A DNA stretch of 60,661 nt from DASQBT01 sp049578545 (GCA_049578545.1 JBAUMF010000083.1:1-60661); one strand, 5' to 3'. Shown: positions 27,618 to 36,319, numbered from the stretch's first letter. A program made the numbers and translations. Notes: a model not told the origin generated them from the letters alone.

Positions 27618-29165
27618 TCAAGTCTGGATCTGTCCAGCGATCTGCTGGATCTGAATTACGACGAATTCCGCCGGTTTCAGCGGGGCAAAGCCGACGACGA
27701 TATTGACAATGCCAAGATTGATATCGTTCTGCGTCGTCGTCTCCTTGTCGCACTTGACGAAGTAGGCGTCCTGCGGCGTCTTGCCCTGGAACGCGCCCTG
27801 GCGGAACAGGTCATGCAGAAACGCCCCCACATTGAGGCGGATCTGCGCCCACAGTGGCTCATCATTGGGCTCGAACACCACCCATTTCAATGCGCGATAC
27901 AGGCTCTCTTCCAGGAACAGCGCGGTACGCCGGACAGGCACGTATTTCCACTCGGAACCGCGCTCGTCGTTACCCTGCAGGGTGCGCGCGCCCCAGATGA
28001 TGGTGCCGTAGGTGGGGAAGTTGCGTATGCAGTTGACCGCCTTGGGATTGAGCACCCCATTCTCGTCGTTGGTGAGCATGGTCTTCACGCCGGTAACGCC
28101 GGTGAGACTCGCATCCGTTCCGGCAGGCGCTTTCCACACGCCACGGGTCGAATCGGTGCGCGCATACAGGCCCGCCACAAAGCCGCAGGGCGGAAAATCG
28201 GTGGGCCGGTTTTCCTGCAGCGGGTCGGGCGCCGTCACCCAGGGGAAGTAGAACGCGGCATTGATCGCGTCATTGCCGGTCAGGCTGCTGTCGGGGCCGT
28301 TCTGCAGGGAGGTGAGCGTGGCGTCCGCCGCGCTGTCGGCAATGAGGAAGGCACGGCGCTTGCGGCAGAACGTCTCCAGGGACGACAGCACGGAGGTCGT
28401 GGTCTCGCCCGGCACGCACAGCAGGTTGAACAGGTCGATGCGGTCGAGCATGTAGATGCCGCCGGCGCCGCTGCTTGGCTGCGCCGCATTTTCGAACGCG
28501 CTCGTGTTCGGGCTCAACACGGCACCGTCGGCACCACCGGTCAGCTTCGCACTGGCCGGGATCACTCCGCTCGATGGAATCACGGTATCGGCGGGCGGGG
28601 CGGTCGCGCCGCCCACCACGGCCGCGCCGACCAGAACCGATTCGTTCTTCAGCACGTTCACCACATAGCGTGGGTCGGTGGGCAGCATCGAGAGATTTGC
28701 GAATACTTCGGCCGGGATGCCTTTTGGATCCTGCTGGACGTTGGCGACCGTCAACTGAAAGCGGGTCGCATCATCGGCACGCTGCTTGGTGACGATAGCG
28801 TAGTCATTGGCCCATGCGCCTGGATTCTGCGCCGTGACCGTGAGCTTGCCATCCAGAGTCACCGCGCCAGGTGCGGCGTTGTTCGTCGCCGTATCGGAAC
28901 CGCTGGTGACCAGGCGGATAATGTACGCACGCTGACCGCCGTTGGCGAAGAATTGCGACACCGCATGGCCGAATTGGGTGCGTGGATCAAGCCCGCCGAA
29001 CTTGCGCGCAAAGTCCGCCCAACTCAGCACGAGCTCGGCGCGATCCGTCGGGCCCTTCGCCGCCCAGCCCACAAAGGCGGCAATGGACGTTGCCACCCCG
29101 GTGATCGTGCGCACACCGCTCGGGATCTCTTCAATATATACGCCTGGGTAGCTGACCTGGATCAT
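27618..29165 (-). CDS. eCIS contractile sheath protein (Afp2-4 type)
   Basis: 515 residues from the ATG at MIQVSYPGVYIEEIPSG, preceded by GGAAGGAG; a TTG five codons upstream has no support. The N-terminal SYPGVYIEEIPSGVRTI and ITGVATSIAAFVGWA are the sheath hallmark. The C-terminal ~110 residues (VVFEPNDEPLWAQIRLNVG; QDAYFVKCDKETTTQNDI; VVGFAPLKPAEFVVIQIQQI) form the conserved core that polymerises and contracts. The variable domain in the middle contains the insertion typical of mid-size sheaths. Only one sheath gene is present, as in simpler eCIS, against three in Afp. First large gene of the operon. Confidence 0.94.
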   Translation of the reverse strand: MIQVSYPGVYIEEIPSGVRTITGVATSIAAFVGWAAKGPTDRAELVLSWADFARKFGGLDPRTQFGHAVSQFFANGGQRAYIIRLVTSGSDTATNNAAPGAVTLDGKLTVTAQNPGAWANDYAIVTKQRADDATRFQLTVANVQQDPKGIPAEVFANLSMLPTDPRYVVNVLKNESVLVGAAVVGGATAPPADTVIPSSGVIPASAKLTGGADGAVLSPNTSAFENAAQPSSGAGGIYMLDRIDLFNLLCVPGETTTSVLSSLETFCRKRRAFLIADSAADATLTSLQNGPDSSLTGNDAINAAFYFPWVTAPDPLQENRPTDFPPCGFVAGLYARTDSTRGVWKAPAGTDASLTGVTGVKTMLTNDENGVLNPKAVNCIRNFPTYGTIIWGARTLQGNDERGSEWKYVPVRRTALFLEESLYRALKWVVFEPNDEPLWAQIRLNVGAFLHDLFRQGAFQGKTPQDAYFVKCDKETTTQNDINLGIVNIVVGFAPLKPAEFVVIQIQQIAGQIQT

Positions 29166-29249
29166 GCTTTCTCCTTCCAATCATCCACGTTGATTAGTGG
29201 TCGGCGGATTCACTGCTTGGGCAAGCCATTGCTTGCCCGACCAGGAAAC

Positions 29250-29492
29250 TCAGCCTTTGCCACGCCCGTACAGCAGGTGCCCGTCAAGTGATCGATGACA
29301 GACCACTTGTTGCCTGACGACCAGGAGATCGAGCGCCTTCTGCACCTGCTCTTCACTGGCACGAAGCCCTCGCTGCCGCAGCCACCAATTGGCGACACCC
29401 TCGACCGTATCCGCTGCCAATGGGTTCAGCTTGAGATGCTCCATGATGAGCTGAGCAATCGTGTCGATGGTGTCCGATCCCTCTGGCGGCAT
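29250..29492 (-). CDS. small leader protein of the eCIS operon, unknown function
   Basis: 80 residues starting MPPEGSDTIDTIAQLIMEHL, chosen because AAGGG stands 7 bases before the ATG and because the putative sigma-54 start point lies ~32 bases upstream; a longer frame to 29660 would begin upstream of that promoter. The sequence is helical with WWLRQRGLRASEEQVQKALD and a C-terminal basic hairpin (GHLLYGRGKG), which resembles a small winged-helix-like fold, but I cannot name a family. It is the first gene of the operon, 84 bases before the sheath gene. Confidence 0.6.
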   Translation of the reverse strand: MPPEGSDTIDTIAQLIMEHLKLNPLAADTVEGVANWWLRQRGLRASEEQVQKALDLLVVRQQVVCHRSLDGHLLYGRGKG

Positions 29493-29534
29493 CGTAGCCC
29501 TTGCAATGTGCCGTTTGATGACACACTTCAGTAC

Positions 29535-29550
29535 AGCAAGCGCGATGCCA
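29535..29550 (-). promoter_or_regulatory. sigma-54 (-24/-12) promoter of the eCIS operon
   Basis: The minus strand reads TGGCATCGCGCTTGCT. Compared with the consensus TGGCACG-N4-TTGCW, the GG and GC doublets are exactly 10 bases apart and 12 of the 14 consensus-type positions that I score agree (TGGCA, TTGC and the final W, with two differences in the CG pair). Predicted transcription start is near 29524, about 32 bases before the first eCIS start codon. The next gene upstream on the same strand is a sigma-54 activator, which supports use. Confidence 0.72.
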
Positions 29551-29701
29551 GATGGAGCGAAATTGCAACTCCTTGAATTGAAATCAATTAGGCCGCGGTG
29601 CGCAGAACAATGTGGGTTGAAAATGACCCAGTGAATATTCTTCGAATCGTCCCGAATCATGATCAGGACAGGGCTTCACGCATTGCACGGCCAAATTCCC
29701 C

Positions 29702-29857
29702 AAGTGGGTCAACAGTCACCCACTTCTGCATGGAGCCAGAGCGGAAGTGCGGTCAGGATTGCGCGAAAGCACGAGGCGCAGGTCCCCGCACTTGCCTTTT
29801 CAGCGCTTTGCCAGTCGTGCGAAGCGAAGGCGCGGTAGCGGCCTGCGGGAAGTGGGC
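29702..29857. promoter_or_regulatory. candidate activator binding sites (AAGTGSG half-sites)
   Basis: A perfect inverted repeat has arms AAGTGGGT (29702-29709) and ACCCACTT (29718-29725) with an 8-base centre. A second pair, AAGTGCGG (29745-29752) and CCGCACTT (29786-29793), and a lone AAGTGGGC (29850-29857) share the half-site. The best pair lies ~180-200 bases upstream of the predicted sigma-54 start, a usual distance for enhancer-like sites. The rest of the 29493-29999 gap shows no gene. Confidence 0.5.
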
Positions 29858-29999
29858 ATAGATGAGAAGATCCAGGGGGCCGGGCTGTCCCGACAAATTG
29901 CTGCGCGGGACTGACCGGAGGATGTGGTCAATACGGCGATGTCTGCAACCTCGCGCATGCGACCTTCATTTTGAAGGGCAAGGACCAGGCAACCCGCGC

Positions 30000-31100
30000 T
30001 TAGTCCCGCTGACGGTCGATTTCCCCGTCCAGCCTTTCGTCTTGAACTGGAAGAAATTCGTTGGTCAACGGCCAAGCAGCGCGAGGACCCGGTCCGCTTG
30101 AATACTCGCTCTTCTCAAGGCCATGCTTCTTCAGCAGTTTGCCGAGCGCACGACGTTCTTTCCCGGCAAGTTTTGCGGCGCGCGTAACATTGCCGTCGGA
30201 CAGGAAAAGCAGCTGCTTCAAGAATCGCTTTTCAAATTGGACAATAGCCTGCGTCTTGGCCACACCAAAGCCAGCTTCCAGGTTTACGCCCCTGCGGTCA
30301 GGCCGTTTGCGACGGTCGATATCCCGGCTCTCGCAATGCAGGTGGATGGTAGGACCATCGCTCAGGAGGAATTCGCGATGGATCAGGTGCTCAAGCTCAC
30401 GCACGTTGCCGGGCCAGTCGTACTTGTTCATCCAGGCGAGCGTATCAAGATGAAGCGACTTCACCGGCTTGCCATATTTTTGGCTGAACTTCTGCAGATA
30501 ATGTTCAGCAAGAAGTTCCACATCTCCCTGCCGCTCTCTCACCGGCGGCAACTCCACCGAAAGAACCTTGAGCCGGAACAGCAGGTCGGCGCGAAACTCG
30601 CCCGTCTCGGCCAGTTTCAGCAGATTCGCATTACTCGCGGCGATGACCCGGACATTTCCGCATTCGGCATGTGCGCTGCCCAGCGGCCTGTATTCCTGGT
30701 CCTGCATGAAGCGCAACAGGGTCACCTGCGCCTTGGGCGACAGTGCATCGATCTCATCGAGAAACAGCGTGCCGCCCTGTGCCTGAGCAATCAGTCCCTG
30801 CCTGGTGTCACTTGCTCCGGTGAAGGCGCCCCTGCGGTGCCCGAACAATTCGTTTTCAACCAGACTATCGGGGATGGCGCCGCAATTGACCGGCACAAAG
30901 GGCATGCCTCGACGGGCGCTAAGATAATGAACCGAACGCGCAGCCAGTTCCTTGCCGGTTCCGGTTTCGCCCTCAATCAACACAGCCGTATCGTAGTCGG
31001 CTATTTTTCTGATTAGACGCTCCACACGGCGAAAAGCTGCGGAACGACCGACCATATTGACCAGGTTGCTGGCAGGCGGGGAATCCTTCGGTTCGTTCAT
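30000..31100 (-). CDS. sigma-54-dependent transcriptional activator without receiver domain
   Basis: 366 residues. The AAA+ domain starts almost at once: VGRSAAFRRVERLIRKIA at 17-34, Walker A GETGTGKE 44-51, the sigma-54 contact loop GAFTGA 91-96, Walker B TLFLDEID 111-118, and WPGNVRELEHLI near 232. A C-terminal Fis-type helix-turn-helix (about 285-335; GNVTRAAKLAGKERRALGKL) is followed by a ~30-residue tail. There is no N-terminal receiver, GAF or other sensor domain, as in PspF-like activators, so control must come from a partner protein or from expression level. It sits immediately upstream of the eCIS operon on the same strand and is the obvious candidate for the sigma-54 promoter at 29535-29550. 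A GAGGGAAAAGGG ribosome binding site precedes the ATG. Confidence 0.9.
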   Translation of the reverse strand: MNEPKDSPPASNLVNMVGRSAAFRRVERLIRKIADYDTAVLIEGETGTGKELAARSVHYLSARRGMPFVPVNCGAIPDSLVENELFGHRRGAFTGASDTRQGLIAQAQGGTLFLDEIDALSPKAQVTLLRFMQDQEYRPLGSAHAECGNVRVIAASNANLLKLAETGEFRADLLFRLKVLSVELPPVRERQGDVELLAEHYLQKFSQKYGKPVKSLHLDTLAWMNKYDWPGNVRELEHLIHREFLLSDGPTIHLHCESRDIDRRKRPDRRGVNLEAGFGVAKTQAIVQFEKRFLKQLLFLSDGNVTRAAKLAGKERRALGKLLKKHGLEKSEYSSGPGPRAAWPLTNEFLPVQDERLDGEIDRQRD

Positions 31101-31291
31101 CCCTTTTCCCTCAGTTGCTAAGGATTCACCTTAGATCATTGGCTTAATGTTTGCATTACAACTGAAGTAATAGGAACCCGTGCTCAACGGCAAACTGCCG
31201 CGCTAGCAGCAGGGCAGTTCTTGTCCATCGGCACTGGTTATGACTGCATTCTGTTCTTGCGAAGCAGGCATACATCCTGCTTTAATCGGGC

Positions 31292-32761
31292 ATGGACTCA
31301 AATTCAGTGCATCTGCCGCTTGATGCCTATCAACACAACGAAGCGTATGACGAATTGATCGGACGTGACGGCAAGCCCCGGCCCGCTGCCAAACCCCTGT
31401 TTGATTATCTCGATTCGCTCAGCCCCGATGATCTGGAAGCACGGCGTGACGCGGTTAACGCCGCGATCATGACCATGGGCATCACCTTCACGGTGTATAG
31501 TGACGGCGCCAATATCGACCGCGTCTGGCCGTTTGACATCATTCCACGGGTCATGTCGCTCAAAGAGTGGCTACACATCGATATCGGTCTGAAGCAACGC
31601 CTGGTTGCACTAAATCTGTTCATCAACGATTTGTACAATGAACAGCGCATCGTCAAGGACAAGGTCTTCCCTCTTGAGGTTCTAGCCGGATCAAAGAATT
31701 TCCGGACCCAATGCAAAGCCTTTACGCCCCGTTTTGGGGTGTGGGCACACATATGCGGCACTGACCTGGTGCGTGACAAAGACGGAACCGTGTATGTGCT
31801 GGAAGACAATCTTCGGGTGCCATCCGGCGTTTCCTACATGCTGGAAAACCGGCATGTCATGAAGCGGCTGTTTCCGGAAGTATTCCAGACCTGTTCCATT
31901 CTGCCGGTGGATGAGTACCCGGCCCGACTGTATGACACCCTCGCGGCCCTCTCGCCACGCAACCAGGACCGACCGGAGGTCGCCGTGCTGACGCCGGGCA
32001 TTTTCAATTCGGCCTATTTCGAGCACAGCTTCCTTGCCCAGCAGATGGGCGCGTATCTGGTTGAAGGTTCCGACCTGATCGTGGGCGAGGATGACTGCGT
32101 CTACATGAAAACCGTATCCGGCCTGACCCAGGTGGATGTGATCTACCGGCGCATTGATGACGATTTTCTTGACCCCGAAGCCTTCCGCCCCGATTCGGTC
32201 CTGGGAGTGCCCGGCCTGATGCGCGCGTGGCGCAATGGCAAGGTAGGCATTGCCAACGCGCCTGGCGCCGGTGTGGCAGACGACAAGGTGGTGTATACCT
32301 TCGTCCCCAAGATCATCAAGTATTACCTGGGCGAAGAACCGATCCTCCCCAATGTGCCCAGTTATCTGTGCATGTACGATGACGAACGCGACTATGTACT
32401 TGCCAATCTCGACAAGTTGGTGGTAAAGCCTGCCAATGAATCAGGTGGCTATGGCATGTTGATGGGGCCACAAGCGAGCCGCGAAGAGCGCGACAAATTC
32501 GCTGAACTCATCCGCAAGAATCCGCGCAACTACATGGCTCAGCCCACGCTCAACATTTCGACTGCCCCAACCTTGGTGGGCCATAAACTCGCCCCCCGGC
32601 ATCTGGATTTGCGCCCCTTTGTATTGCAGTCGGACAAGCAGTACGCCACCACTGGCGGGCTGACCCGCGTCGCACTGGTGGAAGGCTCGCTGGTGGTCAA
32701 CTCATCGCAGGGCGGTGGCAGCAAGGACACCTGGATTGTTGATTTGGGAACGGATGCCTGA
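31292..32761 (+). CDS. circularly permuted type 2 ATP-grasp protein (DUF404/DUF407)
   Basis: 489 residues. Typical family lines are YDELIGRDGKPRPAAKPLFD near the start, VWAHICGTDLVRDKDG with YVLEDNLRVPSGVSYMLENR near 150-190, and VVKPANESGGYGM near 385. These proteins are peptide-ligase-like ATP-grasp enzymes predicted to make small peptide modifications or peptide products; no substrate is known. The stop overlaps the next ATG as TGATG, and a three-gene operon follows. The usual partner, an alpha-E protein, is directly downstream. The ribosome binding site is weak, so the start at MDSNSVHLPL is moderately certain. Confidence 0.88.
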   Translation: MDSNSVHLPLDAYQHNEAYDELIGRDGKPRPAAKPLFDYLDSLSPDDLEARRDAVNAAIMTMGITFTVYSDGANIDRVWPFDIIPRVMSLKEWLHIDIGLKQRLVALNLFINDLYNEQRIVKDKVFPLEVLAGSKNFRTQCKAFTPRFGVWAHICGTDLVRDKDGTVYVLEDNLRVPSGVSYMLENRHVMKRLFPEVFQTCSILPVDEYPARLYDTLAALSPRNQDRPEVAVLTPGIFNSAYFEHSFLAQQMGAYLVEGSDLIVGEDDCVYMKTVSGLTQVDVIYRRIDDDFLDPEAFRPDSVLGVPGLMRAWRNGKVGIANAPGAGVADDKVVYTFVPKIIKYYLGEEPILPNVPSYLCMYDDERDYVLANLDKLVVKPANESGGYGMLMGPQASREERDKFAELIRKNPRNYMAQPTLNISTAPTLVGHKLAPRHLDLRPFVLQSDKQYATTGGLTRVALVEGSLVVNSSQGGGSKDTWIVDLGTDA

Positions 32762-33729
32762 TGCTTTCCCGGGTAGCTGAAAACCTCTACTGGATGACCC
32801 GCTATCTGGAGCGGGCGGAGAACACTGCGCGCCTGATCAACGGTACCTCCCAGGTTGTGCTGGATTTGCCCAGAGGCGCGTCGTTCCGATGGGATAACCT
32901 GATCAGTGTGGTTGGGGTGGATAACATATTTCACGAACTTTATAAGGAAGCGGATGAGGATGCAGTCATGCGTTTTCTTATACTGGATGAGCGCAATCCG
33001 AGTTCCATCGTTTCCTGCATCCATAATGCGCGGGAAAACACCCGAACCTTCCGCGAGGTGTTGCCGGCAGAAAGCTGGGAGCGTATCAATGACCTGCATC
33101 TGTTCCTGCTGCGCAGCGCTCCCAAGACGACCCAGGGCCGTCTGCAGCGGTATGACGTCCTGAATGAAATCATTGAACGGCGGCAATCCATTATCGGTCT
33201 GCTGATGGGGTCGATGAGCATGGACATTGCCTACCAGTTCATCAAACTGGGCCGCAATCTGGAACGGGCGGACATGAGCACCCGGATCGTCGATGTGAAC
33301 TCGGCTGTGCTTTTGCCCAGGGAAGGCAGTACCAAAGCCGAAGTCGAGCGACTGTGGATGGCAACACTGAATGCCTTGTCGGCCTACCAGATGTATCGGA
33401 GCCATGTGTCCGTCCATGTGCGGGGCCGGCAGGTGCTGGAGTTCGTACTCAAGGACCCATTGTTCCCGCGCACCGTGCATCATTGCCTGAATGAGTTGGA
33501 AGACTGCCTCAAGGCCCTGCCCAACCACGACCTGCCACTGAGAGCGGTTTGCGACGCCAGGCAGCGCCTGCTCGCCACCCATTTCGACACCATCAAGCTT
33601 GATGCCCTGCACGGCAGCCTGGATCAGGTGGAAGCCGATCTCGGCGCCATTCATGATGCGGTGTCCAAACAGTATTTTCACCTTTATCAGGACAAGGCCT
33701 CGTCAAAGCAGGCTGCATCACAGGAATGA
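32761..33729 (+). CDS. alpha-E domain protein (DUF403)
   Basis: 322 residues, all helical. The family opening MLSRVAENLYWMTRYLERAE is unmistakable, with a second conserved block at FIKLGRNLERADMSTRIVD near 160. Alpha-E proteins occur beside circularly permuted ATP-grasp proteins and are thought to act with them, but biochemistry is lacking. Start and stop both overlap neighbours (TGATG upstream; ATGA-type overlap downstream at 33726), so all three gene products are probably made in proportion. Confidence 0.9.
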   Translation: MLSRVAENLYWMTRYLERAENTARLINGTSQVVLDLPRGASFRWDNLISVVGVDNIFHELYKEADEDAVMRFLILDERNPSSIVSCIHNARENTRTFREVLPAESWERINDLHLFLLRSAPKTTQGRLQRYDVLNEIIERRQSIIGLLMGSMSMDIAYQFIKLGRNLERADMSTRIVDVNSAVLLPREGSTKAEVERLWMATLNALSAYQMYRSHVSVHVRGRQVLEFVLKDPLFPRTVHHCLNELEDCLKALPNHDLPLRAVCDARQRLLATHFDTIKLDALHGSLDQVEADLGAIHDAVSKQYFHLYQDKASSKQAASQE

Positions 33730-34961
33730 CCCAGTCTCTCAAATTCCCCCGCTTCGGCGACAAGCAGAATTCCCCCTTCTTCGACGACTTTCTTGGCAAG
33801 CTGCTGGACGAGCGCGACCGTGTTGGTCTGACCGATGCAATCCGCCAGATTGATACGCTGATGATCACGGTCGAGCCCGGCAACTCGTTTGCCTATGTCG
33901 GCGAAATTTGCCTGATGACGCCGTACCACTACCTGGTGACGCTGGAGTCGGAATCGCACCTCACCCATATACTGCGCATCGACATGAGTGCTCCGGACAT
34001 CCTGGTGCGCGAAGTGAAGGATCCCAACACCCGTGGCATTTTTCGCAGCCTGAACGAGGTCTATCCGATCGGCGCCAGCAAGCCCAATTCGCGCTACATG
34101 GGCGAAGTGTTGCGCGTTGAGAACCTGCACGAAACCGTAGAACTGCAACGGTCGCGTGATGTCCGCTTCTTCAATCAGGAACAGGTACGCAAACTCGAAC
34201 TCCCGGGCAACATGGCCATCGTCAAGCCCAGTCCCTATACCCACAACATCGTCGGCTACTGGGAACGGCCACAATCCGACATCCGCATCTATGCGCTGGG
34301 CCTGTCGTCCATCCGCGACGACATCAACCGCGCCTACGTGGAAGCCAAGGAAACGCAGGCCAAACTGGGCATCGATTCGCTGCTCCTGCCTATCGATCAT
34401 CTAGCCACGCGTGTCTATAGCCAGAATCGCGAGGCGGCCATACTGGAATACCTGACCCTGACCAGTTACTACTATTGGGGCTCCTACGACATCACCGACC
34501 AGAATTCCTCGACCAATGTAACCAAGAGCGTGCATCATGCCAATGAACTGGAATCACCCGCCAAGGTTTTCACGGCCGCCAACCATCCCTATTTCGTCAA
34601 CCACCTGCTCAAGCTTCCTTCGCCGACCGAGCAGTTCGTGCGCAACTTCGGTCCGCGCCTGCATCACATTGCGGTAGCGGTGCGTGATGGCGAAACCTCC
34701 GGTCTGGCCAACATCGACCATGTGGTCAACAGTCTGCGCAACTGTGGCCAGGACTTCCTGCTTGACGTGATTGGCTCCAAAGAGGAGGGATTGAAGCAGA
34801 TCTTCTCCAGCGCATCGGAATATTCATCGCTGATCATCGAATATGTGCAGCGCTTCGGTGACTTCCAGGGCTTCTTCACCAAGCAGAATGTCGCCAACCT
34901 GACCCATGCCGCAGGGGTCGAAGAAAGCCTGCAGGAACTGGAGGCAGAAGCGCGCGGCTAG
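33726..34961 (+). CDS. VOC-fold, 4-hydroxyphenylpyruvate dioxygenase-like protein
   Basis: 411 residues. The C-terminal half resembles the catalytic domain of HPPD: a metal-ligand pattern His225 (LPIDHLATRV), His314 (RLHHIAVAVRDG) and Glu372 (SLIIEYVQRFGDFQG), with the HPPD-like elements SPAKVFTAANHPYFVNHLL before the second His and a GFFTKQN end after the Glu. The N-terminal ~200 residues (FFDDFLGKLLDERDRVGLTD, then YHYLVTLESES) do not match ordinary HPPD. So a ferrous, alpha-keto-acid or related dioxygenase is likely, but HPPD itself is doubtful. The coupling to ATP-grasp and alpha-E genes suggests it modifies the peptide-like product. Family assignment is motif-based. Confidence 0.7.
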   Translation: MTQSLKFPRFGDKQNSPFFDDFLGKLLDERDRVGLTDAIRQIDTLMITVEPGNSFAYVGEICLMTPYHYLVTLESESHLTHILRIDMSAPDILVREVKDPNTRGIFRSLNEVYPIGASKPNSRYMGEVLRVENLHETVELQRSRDVRFFNQEQVRKLELPGNMAIVKPSPYTHNIVGYWERPQSDIRIYALGLSSIRDDINRAYVEAKETQAKLGIDSLLLPIDHLATRVYSQNREAAILEYLTLTSYYYWGSYDITDQNSSTNVTKSVHHANELESPAKVFTAANHPYFVNHLLKLPSPTEQFVRNFGPRLHHIAVAVRDGETSGLANIDHVVNSLRNCGQDFLLDVIGSKEEGLKQIFSSASEYSSLIIEYVQRFGDFQGFFTKQNVANLTHAAGVEESLQELEAEARG

Positions 34962-34968
34962 ATTGCGG

Positions 34969-35781
34969 TTATTGCTGCCTCCACTCGGCTTTCCACAGAC
35001 GCTCCAGTTCGACCACGACTGCCGGCGACGGCTTGCCGACCAACACAGTTCGTCCGCTTTCGTATATCTTTCCGTACACCACCCCCCTGGCAGCGGAATA
35101 CAGCATGACCATGCTGTTGTCATAGCAATCGTGCGCCTTGCACACCGCGATAAGCTTGTATGGTCTTTCCTCCACGTTCACTTCGCGCACTTGCGACATC
35201 GGACCACTGAGTGTCGCCAGCCAGCTCACTTTGCGCTTTGCGCCAAGTGCCCTGTGGTAGAGCGACTGGAATTTCTTGTCCTGCAGAGGATCCCATACGT
35301 CGCTCACTGGCGCTGCCGGAACCGGCGAAGGCGTACTCACTCTATGCAGCTCCGGATTGCAGTCGCGGAATTTTGTTTCCATGGCCTTGCCGAGCACCGT
35401 CTTGAGGGCCGCCATGACCTTATTGTCGCCCTGGATCTCAAGGTATTGGCCTGATTCGTCGCGATAGATCACGAACATCAGCCCCTGGCCGCCGCGCACC
35501 TCACCCAGCAATGTCGTCTCATAGTTGGGCGGCGGTTCGGGGCCAAAGTAGGAGACCGCGTCCTGCAGGTTGTGGCCGGTCATGCGCTTGCCGCGGGCCT
35601 CGACCATGATCGCATCGGCCGCGACCCGCGCGCGTGGCGCAGATGGATTGCCGCAAGCGGGGGAATAGGTACCGCCATACGCCTTGAGTGAGTCGGGGCC
35701 GAAGTCAAGGGCGCAAGTCGGCACGCTGGCCGCAACACAAGCAAACGTGACACCACCGATCAGATATCGAATGACATTCAT
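34969..35781 (-). CDS. exported protein with Ivy-like (lysozyme inhibitor) C-terminus
   Basis: 270 residues with a signal peptide (MNVIRYLIGGVTFACVAASV, cleavage likely after CALA-like TCALDF). The C-terminal ~100 residues contain CKAHDC at 214-219 followed by a GVVYGKIY strand and the LVGKPSPAVVVELERLW end, the pattern of the Ivy family of periplasmic C-type lysozyme inhibitors. The N-terminal ~150 residues are extra to Ivy and unrecognised. It is convergent with, and only 7 bases from, the VOC gene. The ribosome binding site GAGGGAAAAGGG is the same as before the sigma-54 activator gene. Confidence 0.7.
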   Translation of the reverse strand: MNVIRYLIGGVTFACVAASVPTCALDFGPDSLKAYGGTYSPACGNPSAPRARVAADAIMVEARGKRMTGHNLQDAVSYFGPEPPPNYETTLLGEVRGGQGLMFVIYRDESGQYLEIQGDNKVMAALKTVLGKAMETKFRDCNPELHRVSTPSPVPAAPVSDVWDPLQDKKFQSLYHRALGAKRKVSWLATLSGPMSQVREVNVEERPYKLIAVCKAHDCYDNSMVMLYSAARGVVYGKIYESGRTVLVGKPSPAVVVELERLWKAEWRQQ

Positions 35782-36319
35782 CCCTTTTCCCTCCTCTGTT
35801 CTTCTTGGATCGTGTTGCTGTATTTGCCGGATCGGACCATTTCACACTAGCATATGAATCAATGCCCGTTTGATTCGCCGGAGCGCGCACTAAGCGGACT
35901 TTTGCCTTGCAGCCATTCGGCTTGGGCCATGCAATATCGATACAATGGCACGCTGATTTCATCAACACAGGCACAGCATGCACCGGAATGACCTTGCGCC
36001 AGGTGACTTTGGCTGCGTCACCCAGCGCGCTGGATACTTGAACAGGAGCGCAGCATGGAAACGTCCCCGATGGGCTCTCGTGCCGCGGGGCTCGCCGCAT
36101 CCAGATGCCGTGTCGTGCTGAGGGAGCGGGATATGTAGTTTAGGCGATATGTATGCTTTGCTTCCCCGCTTCGGTGCCGTGGCACCGTTATTGATTGCGC
36201 GAGCCTTATCCCGGTTTCATGTTGCGGTAACCTTGTCAGGCATATGCTTTGCATACAGGCGCAAACATTTACCGTTGCCAGATAACCAGAACCTACTCGA
36301 ACCCCCGAAAACAACATTC
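35782..36319. other. intergenic region between Ivy-like and Pat-like genes
   Basis: 538 bases without a convincing gene. It must hold the promoters of both divergent genes. A perfect 7-bp inverted repeat GAATCAA/TTGATTC with a 7-base centre lies at 35856-35876, about 75 bases before the Ivy-like start, and may be an operator. A frame open from 36149 joins the Pat-like gene, but its first 57 codons lack family similarity. Confidence 0.4.

Noticed and set aside
229..29492. Prophage or type VI secretion system
   Set aside because: No capsid, terminase, portal, integrase or lysis genes; no TssJLM membrane complex or ClpV. DUF4255, DUF4157, Pvc15-type ATPase and the two gp6-like genes point to eCIS.
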